Shown: positions 44,559 to 54,117, counted from the stretch's first letter. The stretch is 64,000 nucleotides of DNA from Paraburkholderia dioscoreae (GCF_902459535.1 NZ_LR699553.1:2108001-2172000), one strand, 5' to 3'. Notes: generated from the letters alone by a model not told the origin. A program made the numbers and translations.

Positions 44559-47008
44559 ACCACGAAGTCCTTGAAGAAGCCGTGCTGCAACCCGCGACGC
44601 GCAGCGCACTGGCCGAACTCACCACCGTTCCCGGCGTTCAGGCGCCGCGCCGCGCGGTATTCCGCGGGGATAAAACGGTACGCGTTGCGATCGTGCATGA
44701 CTGGCTCGTCACGTATGCGGGGGCGGAGAAGGTGCTCGAACAGATTGTTGCGTGCTTTCCAGACGCGGACCTGTTCAGCCTCGTCGATTTTCTCGACGAT
44801 CACAGCTTTCTGCGCGGCAAACCCGTCACGACGTCGTTCATCCAGAAGCTGCCGCTCGCGCGCACCAGGTACCGCTCGTATCTGCCGCTGATGCCGCTCG
44901 CGATCGAACAGCTCGACGTATCGGCCTACGACGTGGTGATTTCGAGCAGCCATGCGGTCGCCAAGGGCATTCTGACCGGCCCCGACCAGGTGCATATCAG
45001 CTACGTGCATTCGCCGATCCGCTATGCTTGGGATCTGCAGCACCAGTATCTGCGGCAGTCGAAACTGACCGCCGGCCTGAAGTCTGGTATGGCGCGGCTG
45101 ATTCTGCATTACATCCGCAACTGGGATATCCGTACGTCGAATTCGGTGGATGGCTTCGTCGCCAACTCCGAATTCATTGCGCGTCGTATCAAGAAGGTCT
45201 ACCAGCGCGACGCGCACGTGATCTTTCCGCCGGTCGACGTCGAAGCCTTCGCGCTCTGCACCGAGAAGGACGACTTCTATCTGACCGCCTCGCGAATGGT
45301 GCCGTACAAGAAGATCGATCTGATCGTCGAAGCGTTCGCGCGCATGCCGGAGCGCAAGCTCGTGGTGATCGGCGACGGTCCCGACATGCAGAAGATCCGC
45401 GCGAAAGCAGGGCCGAACGTCGAGATCATGGGCTACCAGCCGTTCAAGGTGCTCAAGGACCGGATGAGCCGCGCCAAGGCCTTCGTGTTCGCCGCGGAAG
45501 AAGACTTCGGTATTTCCGTGGTCGAGGCGCAGGCCTGCGGCACGCCGGTGATCGCCTACGGCAAGGGCGGTGCGCTCGAAACCGTGCGCGATCTGTCCGA
45601 GCCCCGGCCCACCGGCATGTTCTTCGATGAACAGGATGCCGAATCGATCATCGCCGCCGTCGAGCGTTTCGACGACCACGTGAAGCGTTTTTCGCCGCTG
45701 GATTGCCGCGCGAACGCCGAGCAGTTTTCCGCCGCGCATTTCCGCGAGCGTTTCTTCGCGCATGTGCGGGCCGCGGTGCCGACGTTGCGCACGGCCACGC
45801 TGCCGCCGTACGTGCCGTACACGGCCGAGGCCGTCGCCAGCGGACCGCGCATTCTGGCCGTCGATCAAAGCGGCGTGCTCGGCGGCGCTGAACTGTCGCT
45901 GCTGGAAATCGTCAAGGCATTGCGCTCGCGCATCGAGGTCGTGCTGTTCGACGACGGCCCGTTCCGCACCGCGCTCGCCAAAGCCGGCGTGGCCGTCGAC
46001 GTGCTCGACGCGGGCGCGCTGCGCCATGTTCGCAAGCAGGGCGGTTCATTGCCGAAGGGCCAGGCGCTCAAAGGCCTGCTGTCGCTCGTGCGCGCCACGG
46101 CCAAACGCGCGCGCAAGGCCGACGTGATCTACGCGAACACCCAGCGCGCGATGGTGATCGGCGCACTCGCCGGCAAGCTGGCGAGGCGCCCGGTGGTCTG
46201 GCATCTGCGCGATATCGTGAGCCCTGAGCATTTCGGCGGCAAGCAACTGGCGGTCATCAAATGGTGCGCGCGTCTTGGCCTCACGCATGTGATCGCCAAT
46301 TCGGCCGCGTCGGCGCGCGCCTTCGCCGTGCTGACGCAGTTCGACGAAAAACGCATCGACGTGGTGTTCAACGGCATTTCCGCCGCGCCGTTCGACGCTT
46401 TGCGCACGGTCCCGCAAGCAACGCTGCGCAAACGCCTCGGCTTGCCGCAGGACGCGTTTCTGGTGGGCTCGTTCAGCCGTCTGGCGCGTTGGAAGGGGCA
46501 GCACGTGCTGCTCGAAGCGATGGTCCTCAATCCGCAGATGCATGCGGTGCTGGTGGGCGCGCCGCTCTTCGGCGAAGACCAGTACGAGATCGAACTGCAC
46601 GCGTTCGTCGCCGCGCACAACCTCGGCGGGCGGGTGCATTTTCTCGGCTTCCAGCACGATATCGCGGCCTGCATGTGCGCGGTCGACGCGGTCGTCCATA
46701 CGTCGATCACGCCGGAGCCGTTCGGCCGCGTGATCGTCGAAGGCATGCTGGCGCAGCGGCCGGTGGTGGCGGCACGAGCGGGCGGCGTGCTGGAGATCAT
46801 CGACGATTACGAGAACGGCGTGCTGTGCACCCCGGCGGATGCGCATGGTCTTGCCGACACGCTCGCCGAATTGCGCTCGAACGACGAGCTGCGCAACCGG
46901 CTGGTCAGGAACGGGTATCAGACGGCGCTGAGCCGGTTCGGCACGGCCGCCTATGTCGAGGGTGTCGAGCGGATTCTGAAGCGTGTGACGGGCCCTGCAA
47001 CGGCTTAG
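44555..47008 (+). CDS. bceR: double-domain GT4 glycosyltransferase
   Basis: 817 residues with two complete GT-B units. Unit 1 (about 45-415) has VAIVHDWLVTYAGAEKVLEQ, YVHSPIRYAWD, TASRMVPYKKIDLIVEAF and DFGISVVEAQACGTPVIAYG. Unit 2 (about 430-817) has VDQSGVLGGAELSLLEIVKA, SFSRLARWKGQHVLLEA and PEPFGRVIVEGMLAQRPVVA. Both keep the Glu residues of the donor site, so both look active. The natural start is the ATG at 44555 overlapping the bceQ stop. Two successive sugar additions by one chain are implied. Confidence 0.9.
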   Translation: MNHEVLEEAVLQPATRSALAELTTVPGVQAPRRAVFRGDKTVRVAIVHDWLVTYAGAEKVLEQIVACFPDADLFSLVDFLDDHSFLRGKPVTTSFIQKLPLARTRYRSYLPLMPLAIEQLDVSAYDVVISSSHAVAKGILTGPDQVHISYVHSPIRYAWDLQHQYLRQSKLTAGLKSGMARLILHYIRNWDIRTSNSVDGFVANSEFIARRIKKVYQRDAHVIFPPVDVEAFALCTEKDDFYLTASRMVPYKKIDLIVEAFARMPERKLVVIGDGPDMQKIRAKAGPNVEIMGYQPFKVLKDRMSRAKAFVFAAEEDFGISVVEAQACGTPVIAYGKGGALETVRDLSEPRPTGMFFDEQDAESIIAAVERFDDHVKRFSPLDCRANAEQFSAAHFRERFFAHVRAAVPTLRTATLPPYVPYTAEAVASGPRILAVDQSGVLGGAELSLLEIVKALRSRIEVVLFDDGPFRTALAKAGVAVDVLDAGALRHVRKQGGSLPKGQALKGLLSLVRATAKRARKADVIYANTQRAMVIGALAGKLARRPVVWHLRDIVSPEHFGGKQLAVIKWCARLGLTHVIANSAASARAFAVLTQFDEKRIDVVFNGISAAPFDALRTVPQATLRKRLGLPQDAFLVGSFSRLARWKGQHVLLEAMVLNPQMHAVLVGAPLFGEDQYEIELHAFVAAHNLGGRVHFLGFQHDIAACMCAVDAVVHTSITPEPFGRVIVEGMLAQRPVVAARAGGVLEIIDDYENGVLCTPADAHGLADTLAELRSNDELRNRLVRNGYQTALSRFGTAAYVEGVERILKRVTGPATA

Positions 47009-47029
47009 GGAGGATTTTTACGCGGGGTG

Positions 47030-47101
47030 GGCAGGGACTCGGCCAGTCCCTGCCGTTTGCGCAGCGGAGCGAAAGTCTGAGGATCTTCGCTCCGTTTTTT
47101 T
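47030..47101 (+). terminator. tandem terminator after bceR
   Basis: Two hairpins: GGCAGGGACT/AGTCCCTGCC (47030-47054, perfect 10 bp), then CGGAGCGAA/TTCGCTCCG (47065-47094) followed by seven T. The second is a classical Rho-independent terminator. Confidence 0.9.
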
Positions 47102-47152
47102 GTCGCCCGTTTTGCGGCCCGGTTTTGTGGTTCGGTTTGGTGGCGGGGGATC

Positions 47153-48364
47153 TCAAGCCTGTTTGAGTGCCGCTTTCGGCTTGAAGCTGGCGGACCACTT
47201 CATGGCCGGCAACTCGACCAGCCGGTAGAACACGTAAGCCGCCGGCACCGCCACCAGCATGTAGCCGAACGACGGCCAGATCGACATTTGCAGCGACGAG
47301 CGGAACAGCAGCGACGATAGCAGCACGAAGATCGGCAGATGGATCAGATACAGCGAGAAGCTGAAATCGCCGAGCCGCGAGAGCACGCGCATGCCGAACG
47401 CGGGGCCGCGGCCGGCGTTGCCGCGCTCCAGCGCCTTGTACAGATAGAACGCGAAGCCGATGGCCCACAACTGGAACGCACCGTACTGGCCGAAATGAAA
47501 TGCGGCGCAGCCGAGTGCGACGAACGCCGCAGCGAGGGCATACAGCCACACCGGCAGGCGGGCCTGCGGCGCGCTGCGGGCACGGGCGTCGGCGATCCAC
47601 GCGCCGAGCGTCCACGAAAACCAGTACGACGTGAAGAACTGGATGTCGTGACGCTCCAGCACGTAGGCGGACACCACGTTGATCGCCGCGACGATCGCCA
47701 GCACGGACGTCATGCCGATGCGCCGGCGCAGCGCGAACAGCAGCGGATAGATCGCGTAGAACTGCACTTCGAGCGAGAGGGTCCAGAGCGCGCCGTTCGA
47801 GCCGAACGTCTTGCCGGCCACGCCTTGCAGCGAAAACAGGTTGACGAGAAACGCCTGCAGGCCGATCTCGCGGATCTTGTGATTGACGGGCGGCAAGTGC
47901 AGGCTGAACCAGTCGAGCGCGAAGGTCAGCACCAGCGCCGCGAGCAGCACGGGATAAATGCGCGCGAAGCGCCGCACCCAGAAATTGCCCGTATCGAGGC
48001 GGTAAGCGGGATTGCCGGCGAGCCGCAGCGCGCCGCCACGGTGAATGCAATAGCCGCTAATCACGAAGAATATCGGCACGCCCGCCGAGCCCCAGGCAAT
48101 CGGGAAGGTCAGATACGCGGCAATCGCATTCAGGCTGAATGCGTGGCCTACGCTCTGGTGAAACGCCTGCATGCCGACCCATTCGACCTGGCGGCAATGA
48201 AAATACGCGACCAGCAAGGCGGCGAAGCCCCGCATCGCGTCGATGACATGCTCCTTGCCGGCGCTGTCGGCGCGCGCTTCGCTCTGGGCACGCGGCGCGG
48301 CCGCCGTGCGAGGCGGGGAGAGGGGCAGGGATGAGCCGGCGGCATCCAGTGCTGAGTCGCTCAT
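47153..48364 (-). CDS. bceS: membrane O-acyltransferase (acyltransferase-3 family)
   Basis: 403-residue integral membrane acyltransferase. The core begins IDAMRGFAALLVAYFHCRQV with the conserved His, then GVPIFFVISGYCIHRGG and FWVRRFARIYPVLLAALVL. About ten helices. It shares the BceO fold but has a different N-terminal extension rich in Ala, Ser and Pro. A second acylation position on the polymer is likely. Transcribed alone, convergent with bceR. Confidence 0.88.
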   Translation of the reverse strand: MSDSALDAAGSSLPLSPPRTAAAPRAQSEARADSAGKEHVIDAMRGFAALLVAYFHCRQVEWVGMQAFHQSVGHAFSLNAIAAYLTFPIAWGSAGVPIFFVISGYCIHRGGALRLAGNPAYRLDTGNFWVRRFARIYPVLLAALVLTFALDWFSLHLPPVNHKIREIGLQAFLVNLFSLQGVAGKTFGSNGALWTLSLEVQFYAIYPLLFALRRRIGMTSVLAIVAAINVVSAYVLERHDIQFFTSYWFSWTLGAWIADARARSAPQARLPVWLYALAAAFVALGCAAFHFGQYGAFQLWAIGFAFYLYKALERGNAGRGPAFGMRVLSRLGDFSFSLYLIHLPIFVLLSSLLFRSSLQMSIWPSFGYMLVAVPAAYVFYRLVELPAMKWSASFKPKAALKQA

Positions 48365-48627
48365 GCGCGGTCCTTATTCTGACGGAGGGAAACCAGCTTG
48401 GCGGGTTCACGAGTTGAGTTCGCGCGGACGCCTCACGCGTCCACGGTGCATGACATGCTAGTGCACGGCGCGCGCAAAAAATCGATAAAAAATTGCGGGG
48501 TGAATTGAATTAATTGGCGATTTTGTGACGAATTGTAATTGAGGATATCCGGGTGCTGAGGCGAATTATTTACCGCTTTTGTCGTGCTAATTTAAGACAC
48601 GGATTCTCTTGACCACGGGGTGAAGTC

Positions 48628-48771
48628 ATGAACCTGCATCTACTCGCCGGCATTGCCGTGCTGCTGATCCTTGTCGCCGCCTCCGCCTATCGGGAGGCGC
48701 TGCGGAACGAGCCGATCCGCCGCTTTCGCATGAACCCGGGCAAGCTGCCGCAGCTCGACGACAACGAATAA
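48628..48771 (+). CDS. 47-residue single-helix membrane protein
   Basis: Short frame starting MNLHLLAGIAVLLILVAASA, one N-terminal membrane helix (residues 5-20), then a charged cytoplasmic or periplasmic tail with Arg-rich FRMNPGKLPQLDDNE. GGGG lies about 7 nt before the ATG (48616-48620). It stands alone in the gap between bceS and galU, downstream of an AT-rich stretch. No family recognised; coding is supported by the ribosome binding site, the clean hydrophobic helix and GC-rich third positions. Confidence 0.55.
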   Translation: MNLHLLAGIAVLLILVAASAYREALRNEPIRRFRMNPGKLPQLDDNE

Positions 48772-49053
48772 TGGAACTTGAAGAGATGGCGGGCACCACG
48801 TTGCGTGTCACATCTGCGCAGGTCCGCTGTCAAAATATGTAGAATTTTCTGAAAAATCCAAAAATAAACCATTCAATATGTAATTGTTGCTTATGACGAT
48901 TCTGCATATCGAAATAGAATGAATTTATTTATTCGGATTGAGGAAATTTCAGGCGCGCGCTGGCGTAATTTTTTGCTAGTCTTTCCGGCGACATCGAATT
49001 GGCCGCCTGGCCCGCGAACACACTAATTTCTAACCGATGTGGGAATGCCTACC

Positions 49054-49971
49054 ATGCTGAAAGTCACCAAAGCCGTGTTTCCCGTAGCGGGCCTCGGGAC
49101 ACGATTCCTGCCGGCTACCAAAGCGAGTCCAAAGGAAATGCTGCCGATCGTGGACAAGCCGCTGATTCAATACGCGGTTGAAGAAGCGATTGCCGCCGGC
49201 ATCACCGAGATGATCTTCGTGACGGGCCGCAGCAAGCGCGCCATTGAAGATCATTTCGACAAGTCCTACGAGATCGAAGCCGAACTCGAGGCGCGTAACA
49301 AGCAGAAGCTGCTCGATCTGGTGCGCAGCATCAAGCCGGCCAATGTCGACTGTTTCTATGTGCGCCAGGCCGAAGCGCTCGGTCTCGGCCATGCGGTGCT
49401 GTGCGCCGAGAAACTGGTGGGCGACAGCCCGTTCGCCGTGATTCTGGCCGACGACCTGCTGCACAGCTCGAAGCCGGTAATGAGCCAGCTTGTCGATACG
49501 TTCAACCACTATCACAGCTCGGTGATCGGCGTGGAAACCATCGCGCGCGAAGACAGCCGCTCGTACGGCGTGGTGGACGGCCGCGAATGGGAAGACAACG
49601 TGATCAAGCTGTCGGGCATAGTCGAGAAGCCGGCGCCGGACAAGGCACCGTCGAATCTCGGCGTGGTGGGCCGCTATGTGCTGATGCCGACCATCTTCAA
49701 GCATATCCGCGCGTTGAAGCCGGGTGCGGGCGGCGAGTTGCAATTGACCGACGCGGTGCAATCGCTGCTGACCGAAGAGCAGGTGCTTGCGTATCGCTAT
49801 TTCGGCACGCGTTTCGATTGCGGCAGCAAGCTGGGCTATCTGAAGGCGACGGTGGAGTTCGCGCTGCGTCATCCGGAAGTGAAGGCGGAATTCGAAGCGT
49901 ATCTGCAGGCGTATATGCAGACCAACATGCAGGAAGGTGTGCCGGCGCAGTATGCGGCGGAAGCGGCTTGA
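49054..49971 (+). CDS. galU: UTP-glucose-1-phosphate uridylyltransferase
   Basis: Makes UDP-glucose from UTP and glucose-1-phosphate, donor for BceB and BceC. 305 residues from ATG 49054 (MLKVTKAVFPVAG); GGGAA lies about 8 nt before it, better placed than for the GTG at 49039 or ATG at 49045. Motifs: AGLGTRFLPATKASPKEMLP (nucleotide loop), VDKPLIQYAVEEA, FAVILADDLL, and VEKPAPDKAPSNLGVVGRY. It is the bceT counterpart at the end of the exopolysaccharide locus. A strong terminator follows. Confidence 0.95.
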   Translation: MLKVTKAVFPVAGLGTRFLPATKASPKEMLPIVDKPLIQYAVEEAIAAGITEMIFVTGRSKRAIEDHFDKSYEIEAELEARNKQKLLDLVRSIKPANVDCFYVRQAEALGLGHAVLCAEKLVGDSPFAVILADDLLHSSKPVMSQLVDTFNHYHSSVIGVETIAREDSRSYGVVDGREWEDNVIKLSGIVEKPAPDKAPSNLGVVGRYVLMPTIFKHIRALKPGAGGELQLTDAVQSLLTEEQVLAYRYFGTRFDCGSKLGYLKATVEFALRHPEVKAEFEAYLQAYMQTNMQEGVPAQYAAEAA

Positions 49972-50094
49972 GCCGTGCCGGAAGCCGCTGCGGTTAGCGC
50001 GAGCGGCTGATGCGGGTTGTCATCCCTTCAAGGCAGCGCACGCCGCGAAACTTATCACGCAGAAGCAACGCGCAGCAGCACCGCGCACATTAAA

Positions 50095-50129
50095 CGGGCG
50101 CCGCAAACCACGCGGCGCCCGTCTTTTTT
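50095..50129 (+). terminator. Rho-independent terminator of galU
   Basis: CGGGCGCCGC (50095-50104) pairs with GCGGCGCCCG (50112-50121), 7-nt loop, then TCTTTTTT. It may also end the convergent glcB transcript. Confidence 0.9.
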
Positions 50130-50169
50130 CAGCCGGCCCATGCTTCACGCGCGCCCGGCGTTCGAGGCA

Positions 50170-52344
50170 TCAAGCCTCTTTCTTCACTTCCAGCCGGAAC
50201 TTGTGCAGCAACGGTTCCGTATATCCGCTCGGCTGCTGGCGTCCTTCGAACACCAGCGCTTGCGCGGCCTTGAAGGCGATCGTGTCGAAGCCCGGCGACA
50301 TCGGCTTGTAGAGCGGGTCACCCGCGTTCTGCTCGTCGACCACCTTGGCCATGCGCCTGAACGTTTCTTCAACCAGTTCACGCTTCACCACGCCGTGATA
50401 CAGCCAGTTGGCGATGTGCTGGCTGGAAATACGCAGCGTGGCACGGTCTTCCATCAGGCCGACGTTGTGAATGTCCGGCACCTTCGAGCAACCCACGCCC
50501 TGGTCGATCCAGCGCACCACGTAGCCGAGAATGCCCTGCGCGTTGTTGTCGATCTCGCTGCGGATCTCGTCTTCGCTCCACTTCGCCTCGGCCACCACGG
50601 GAATGGTCAGCAGGCCGTCGAGCAGTTCGTCACGCACCTTCGCGTAATCCGTGCGCTCCAGTTCCTGCTGGACCGCTTGCACGTCGACCTGGTGGTAGTG
50701 CAACGCGTGCAGCGTGGCGGCGGTCGGCGAGGGCACCCACGCGGTGTTCGCACCGGCCTTCGGATGCGCGATCTTCTGTTCGAGCATGGCGTGCATCAGA
50801 TCGGGCATGGCCCACATGCCCTTGCCGATCTGCGAGCGGCCACGCAGGCCCGCGCTCAAACCGACCAGCACGTTGCTGCGTTCATAAGCCGCGATCCACG
50901 CGCTCGACTTCATGTCGCCCTTGCGCAGCATCGGACCGGCTTCCATTGCCGTGTGCATCTCGTCGCCGGTACGGTCGAGGAAACCGGTGTTGATGAACGC
51001 GACACGCTCCGACGCTTCGTTGATACAGGCGAGCAGGTTCACGCTGGTGCGGCGCTCCTCGTCCATGATGCCCATCTTGATCGTATTGCGCGGCAGCTTC
51101 AGCAGGTCTTCCACGCGCGCGAACAACTCGCTGGCGAAAGCGACTTCGGCCGGACCGTGCATCTTCGGCTTGACGATATAGATCGAGCCGGTGCGCGAAT
51201 TCAGCTTGTGCTTGCGGTCGTGCAACGCGCACAGCGAGGTGATCACCGCGTCGAGAATGCCTTCCGGAATCTCGTGGCCGTCTTTGGTCAGCACCGCCGG
51301 ATTGGTCATCAAATGACCGACGTTGCGGATGAACAGCAGCGAGCGGCCATGCAGCACGACCGGCGCCGTGCCATTCGCGGCGGTGTAGGCGCGGTCGGCA
51401 TTCAGCCGGCGCGTGAAAGTCTTGCCGTTCTTCGTGACTTCTTCAGTCAGGTCGCCGTTCATCAGGCCGAGCCAGTTGCGATAGAGCTGGACCTTGTCGT
51501 CCGCGTCCACGGCCGCGACCGAATCTTCACAGTCGATGATCGTGCTCACCGCCGCTTCGACCACCACGTCCTTCACATGCGCCGAATCGGTCTTGCCGAT
51601 CGAGTCGTTCGCATCGATCTGGATTTCGAAGTGCAGGCCGTTGTGCTTGAGCAGCACGGCGGACGGCGCGCTCTCTTCGCCCTGATAGCCGATGAATTGC
51701 GCGGGCGTCTTAAGCCCGCTCGTGCCGTTCTTCAGCGTGACGACCAGCTTGCCGCCTTCGACGCTATAGCGCGTCGCGTCGGCATGCGAGCCGTTCGCGA
51801 GCGGCGCGGCCTGATCGAGAAACTTGCGTGCATAGGCGATCACCGCGGCGCCGCGCACCGGGTTGAAAGCCTTCTGCTTTTCGGCGCCGTTGGTCTCGGG
51901 AATCGCGTCGGTGCCGTACAGCGCGTCGTACAAACTGCCCCAGCGCGCGTTCGCCGCGTTCAGCGCGTAGCGCTGATTCGACAGCGGCACGACGAGTTGC
52001 GGGCCGGCCTGTTCGGCGATTTCGGTGTCCACGTGGTCGGTCGTGGCTTTGACGCTGGCGGGCACGGGCACGATATAGCCGATGCCTTCGAGAAACGCGC
52101 GGTACGCACGCAGATCGCGCACCGGACCCGGATTGGCGCGATGCCAGTTGTCCAGTTCGGTCTGCAGGCGGTCGCGCTCGGCGAGCAGCGCACGGTTTTT
52201 GGGCGCCAGCTCATGTACGAGGGCGTCGAAACCCGACCAGAATGCAGCGCTGTCGATTCCGGTGCCGGGCAGGGCTTCGGTTTCGACGAACTGGTCGAGG
52301 TTGGCGGCGACTTGCAGTCCGCCGCGCGGGTTCATCTGAGTCAT
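50170..52344 (-). CDS. glcB: malate synthase G
   Basis: Condenses glyoxylate and acetyl-CoA to malate, the last step of glycolate use. 724 residues, the long monomeric G form. Motifs: FVETEALPGTG, STIIDCEDSVAAVDADDK (Mg and substrate site), NVGHLMTNPAVL, GPAEVAFASELFARVEDLL and MDEERRTSVNL. The catalytic Asp region is near the C-terminus (RVSSQHIANW-like ISSQHIANWLYHGV). GGAG lies 6 nt before the ATG at 52344, so the ATG four codons earlier is less likely. Last gene of the glc operon. Confidence 0.95.
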   Translation of the reverse strand: MTQMNPRGGLQVAANLDQFVETEALPGTGIDSAAFWSGFDALVHELAPKNRALLAERDRLQTELDNWHRANPGPVRDLRAYRAFLEGIGYIVPVPASVKATTDHVDTEIAEQAGPQLVVPLSNQRYALNAANARWGSLYDALYGTDAIPETNGAEKQKAFNPVRGAAVIAYARKFLDQAAPLANGSHADATRYSVEGGKLVVTLKNGTSGLKTPAQFIGYQGEESAPSAVLLKHNGLHFEIQIDANDSIGKTDSAHVKDVVVEAAVSTIIDCEDSVAAVDADDKVQLYRNWLGLMNGDLTEEVTKNGKTFTRRLNADRAYTAANGTAPVVLHGRSLLFIRNVGHLMTNPAVLTKDGHEIPEGILDAVITSLCALHDRKHKLNSRTGSIYIVKPKMHGPAEVAFASELFARVEDLLKLPRNTIKMGIMDEERRTSVNLLACINEASERVAFINTGFLDRTGDEMHTAMEAGPMLRKGDMKSSAWIAAYERSNVLVGLSAGLRGRSQIGKGMWAMPDLMHAMLEQKIAHPKAGANTAWVPSPTAATLHALHYHQVDVQAVQQELERTDYAKVRDELLDGLLTIPVVAEAKWSEDEIRSEIDNNAQGILGYVVRWIDQGVGCSKVPDIHNVGLMEDRATLRISSQHIANWLYHGVVKRELVEETFRRMAKVVDEQNAGDPLYKPMSPGFDTIAFKAAQALVFEGRQQPSGYTEPLLHKFRLEVKKEA

Positions 52345-52366
52345 CGACTGCTCCATCTATCTGAAT

Positions 52367-52390
52367 GGGGCCGATGAGGGGGCATCGGCC
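52367..52390 (-). promoter_or_regulatory. intercistronic hairpin between glcG and glcB
   Basis: GGGCCGATG and CATCGGCCC form a perfect 9-bp stem with a 6-nt loop, ending about 20 nt before the glcB start. No T run. It could be an mRNA processing or stabilising element that sets glcB level. Confidence 0.45.
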
Positions 52391-52451
52391 CGCGTTGTGC
52401 AACGGTTTAGCTTCTTTCGTTGATGGCCGCGGATTCGAGCGGCACGCGAAC

Positions 52452-52856
52452 TCAGGCGGCGATAGCCTGAATCCCCGCCTTGGCGATCTGCGCGTCCTGA
52501 TCCGACTTGACGCCCGACACGCCGACCGCGCCGACCACCTGGCCCTCGACGATCACCGGCACGCCGCCTTCCAGCGTGCCTTGCAGCGGTGCGCTCAGGA
52601 ACGCGGTGCGGCCGTTGTTGATCATGTCTTCGTATAGCTTGGTTTCACGGCGGCCGATCGCCGAAGTGCGGGCTTTTTCGGTCGCGATGTACGAGCTGGC
52701 CGGCGCGCTGCCGTCCAGACGCAGCAGTCCGAGCGGGTGGCCGCCGTCGTCGACCACCACGATGGCGACGGCCCACTGGTTCTTCTCGGCTTCCGCGCGG
52801 GCGGCTTCGAGAATGCGGGTCGTTTCGGCAAGGGTCAACACGGGTTTGCTCAGCAT
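52452..52856 (-). CDS. glcG: GlcG/HbpS-family protein
   Basis: 134-residue DUF336 protein. Characteristic stretches are VAIVVVDDGGHPLGLLRLDG, the KARTSAIG helix, and GGVPVIVEGQVVGAVGVSG. HbpS relatives bind haem; the E. coli glcG product is dispensable and its role in glycolate oxidation is unknown. AGGAA lies 6 nt before the ATG. It occupies the glcG place between glcF and glcB, as in the E. coli operon. Confidence 0.9.
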   Translation of the reverse strand: MLSKPVLTLAETTRILEAARAEAEKNQWAVAIVVVDDGGHPLGLLRLDGSAPASSYIATEKARTSAIGRRETKLYEDMINNGRTAFLSAPLQGTLEGGVPVIVEGQVVGAVGVSGVKSDQDAQIAKAGIQAIAA

Positions 52857-52875
52857 AGTGAAATTCCTGGTTCGT

Positions 52876-54117
52876 TTATGGTAGGGATGCTTCTACAAGT
52901 TCTATCCAGTGACGCACCGGAGTGCGCCCGGCGCCGTCCATATGTACCTGGCAGCCGATGTTGGCCGTGACGATCATCTCCGGCTTGCCGCTTTCCAGCG
53001 CGTCGAGCCTGTTGTTGCGTAACCTTTGCGCAAGCTCGGGCTGGGTAATCGAATACGTGCCCGCCGATCCGCAGCACAGATGGCCGTCGGGCACGGCGGT
53101 GAGGTCGAAGCCGAGTTGTTGCAGGATCGACTCGACCGCGCCGCCCAGCTTCTGCGCATGCTGCAACGTGCATGGGCAGTGAAACGCGATTCTTTGCTGA
53201 GTCTGCCCTGGCAAGCTTGCTTGCAGCTGACCGAGCGGCTCGTTAGCCAATACCTCGACGAGGTCTCGCGCCAGCTCGCTGACCCGCTGCGCTTTTGACG
53301 CATAGCGAGGGTCGTCGCGCAGCAGATGCCCATAGTCCTTGATGAACGCGCCGCAGCCGCTCGCGGTTTGCACGATGGCTTCGGCGCCGGCCTCGAGGGC
53401 GGGCCACCATGCGTCGATATTACGCCGTGCCCGCGCGAGGCCTGCCTCCTGAGCATTCAGATGATAGTCGGTCGCCCCGCAACAGCCGGCCTGCGGGGCA
53501 TTCACGATGCTGATGCCGAGCCGGTCGAGCACGCGCGCGGCGGCCGCGTTGGTGTTCGGCGACAGCGCGGGTTGCACGCAGCCCTCCAGCATCAGCATTT
53601 TGCGCGGATGCCGCGGCGCCGGCCTCGGGTGTGTCCCAGCGTCGGTCCGAGCGCTTCGCTTGGGGATTTTACGTCCAAGCGCGGCAGGAAGAAACGGCCG
53701 CATCGCGCGGCCGGTCTTCAGGAGCGCGCCGAACACCGCCGGGCGCGGGATCACACGGCGCAAACCCTCGCGCAGCACGCGTTCGGACAGCGGCCGCTCG
53801 ATGCGCCGCTCCAGCTCGGCGCGGCCGATATCCAGCAGCGTGTGATAGGTGACACCGGACGGGCAGGTGGTTTCACAGTTGCGGCAACTCAGGCACCGAT
53901 CGAGGTGCAACTGGGTTTTCTGCGTGACCGGCTCGCCCTCCAGCATCTGTTTGATCAGATAGATGCGCCCGCGCGGGCCGTCGAGTTCGTTGCCGAGCAG
54001 CTGATAGGTCGGGCAGGTGGCGTTGCAGAAGCCGCAGTGCACGCAGGCGCGCAGGATCTGTTCGGCTTCGTCCGCGCGAGACAGGGTTTTGGCGGCATCG
54101 CTGAGATTGGTTTGCAT
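52876..54117 (-). CDS. glcF: glycolate oxidase iron-sulfur subunit
   Basis: 413-residue electron-transfer subunit of the GlcDEF complex. Two 4Fe-4S binding sites are seen: CVHCGFCNATCP (about residues 26-37) and CLSCRNCETTCP (about 75-86). Two CCG domains follow (AGCCGATDYHL and LCCGSAGTYSITQPELAQRL) of the heterodisulfide-reductase type. It passes electrons from the FAD subunits to the membrane quinone pool. Starts 36 bp after glcE ends. Confidence 0.94.
   Translation of the reverse strand: MQTNLSDAAKTLSRADEAEQILRACVHCGFCNATCPTYQLLGNELDGPRGRIYLIKQMLEGEPVTQKTQLHLDRCLSCRNCETTCPSGVTYHTLLDIGRAELERRIERPLSERVLREGLRRVIPRPAVFGALLKTGRAMRPFLPAALGRKIPKRSARTDAGTHPRPAPRHPRKMLMLEGCVQPALSPNTNAAAARVLDRLGISIVNAPQAGCCGATDYHLNAQEAGLARARRNIDAWWPALEAGAEAIVQTASGCGAFIKDYGHLLRDDPRYASKAQRVSELARDLVEVLANEPLGQLQASLPGQTQQRIAFHCPCTLQHAQKLGGAVESILQQLGFDLTAVPDGHLCCGSAGTYSITQPELAQRLRNNRLDALESGKPEMIVTANIGCQVHMDGAGRTPVRHWIELVEASLP

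Noticed and set aside
50017..52377. 786-residue frame antisense to malate synthase G
   Set aside because: Composition is that of a shadow frame; the opposite strand encodes an unmistakable GlcB.
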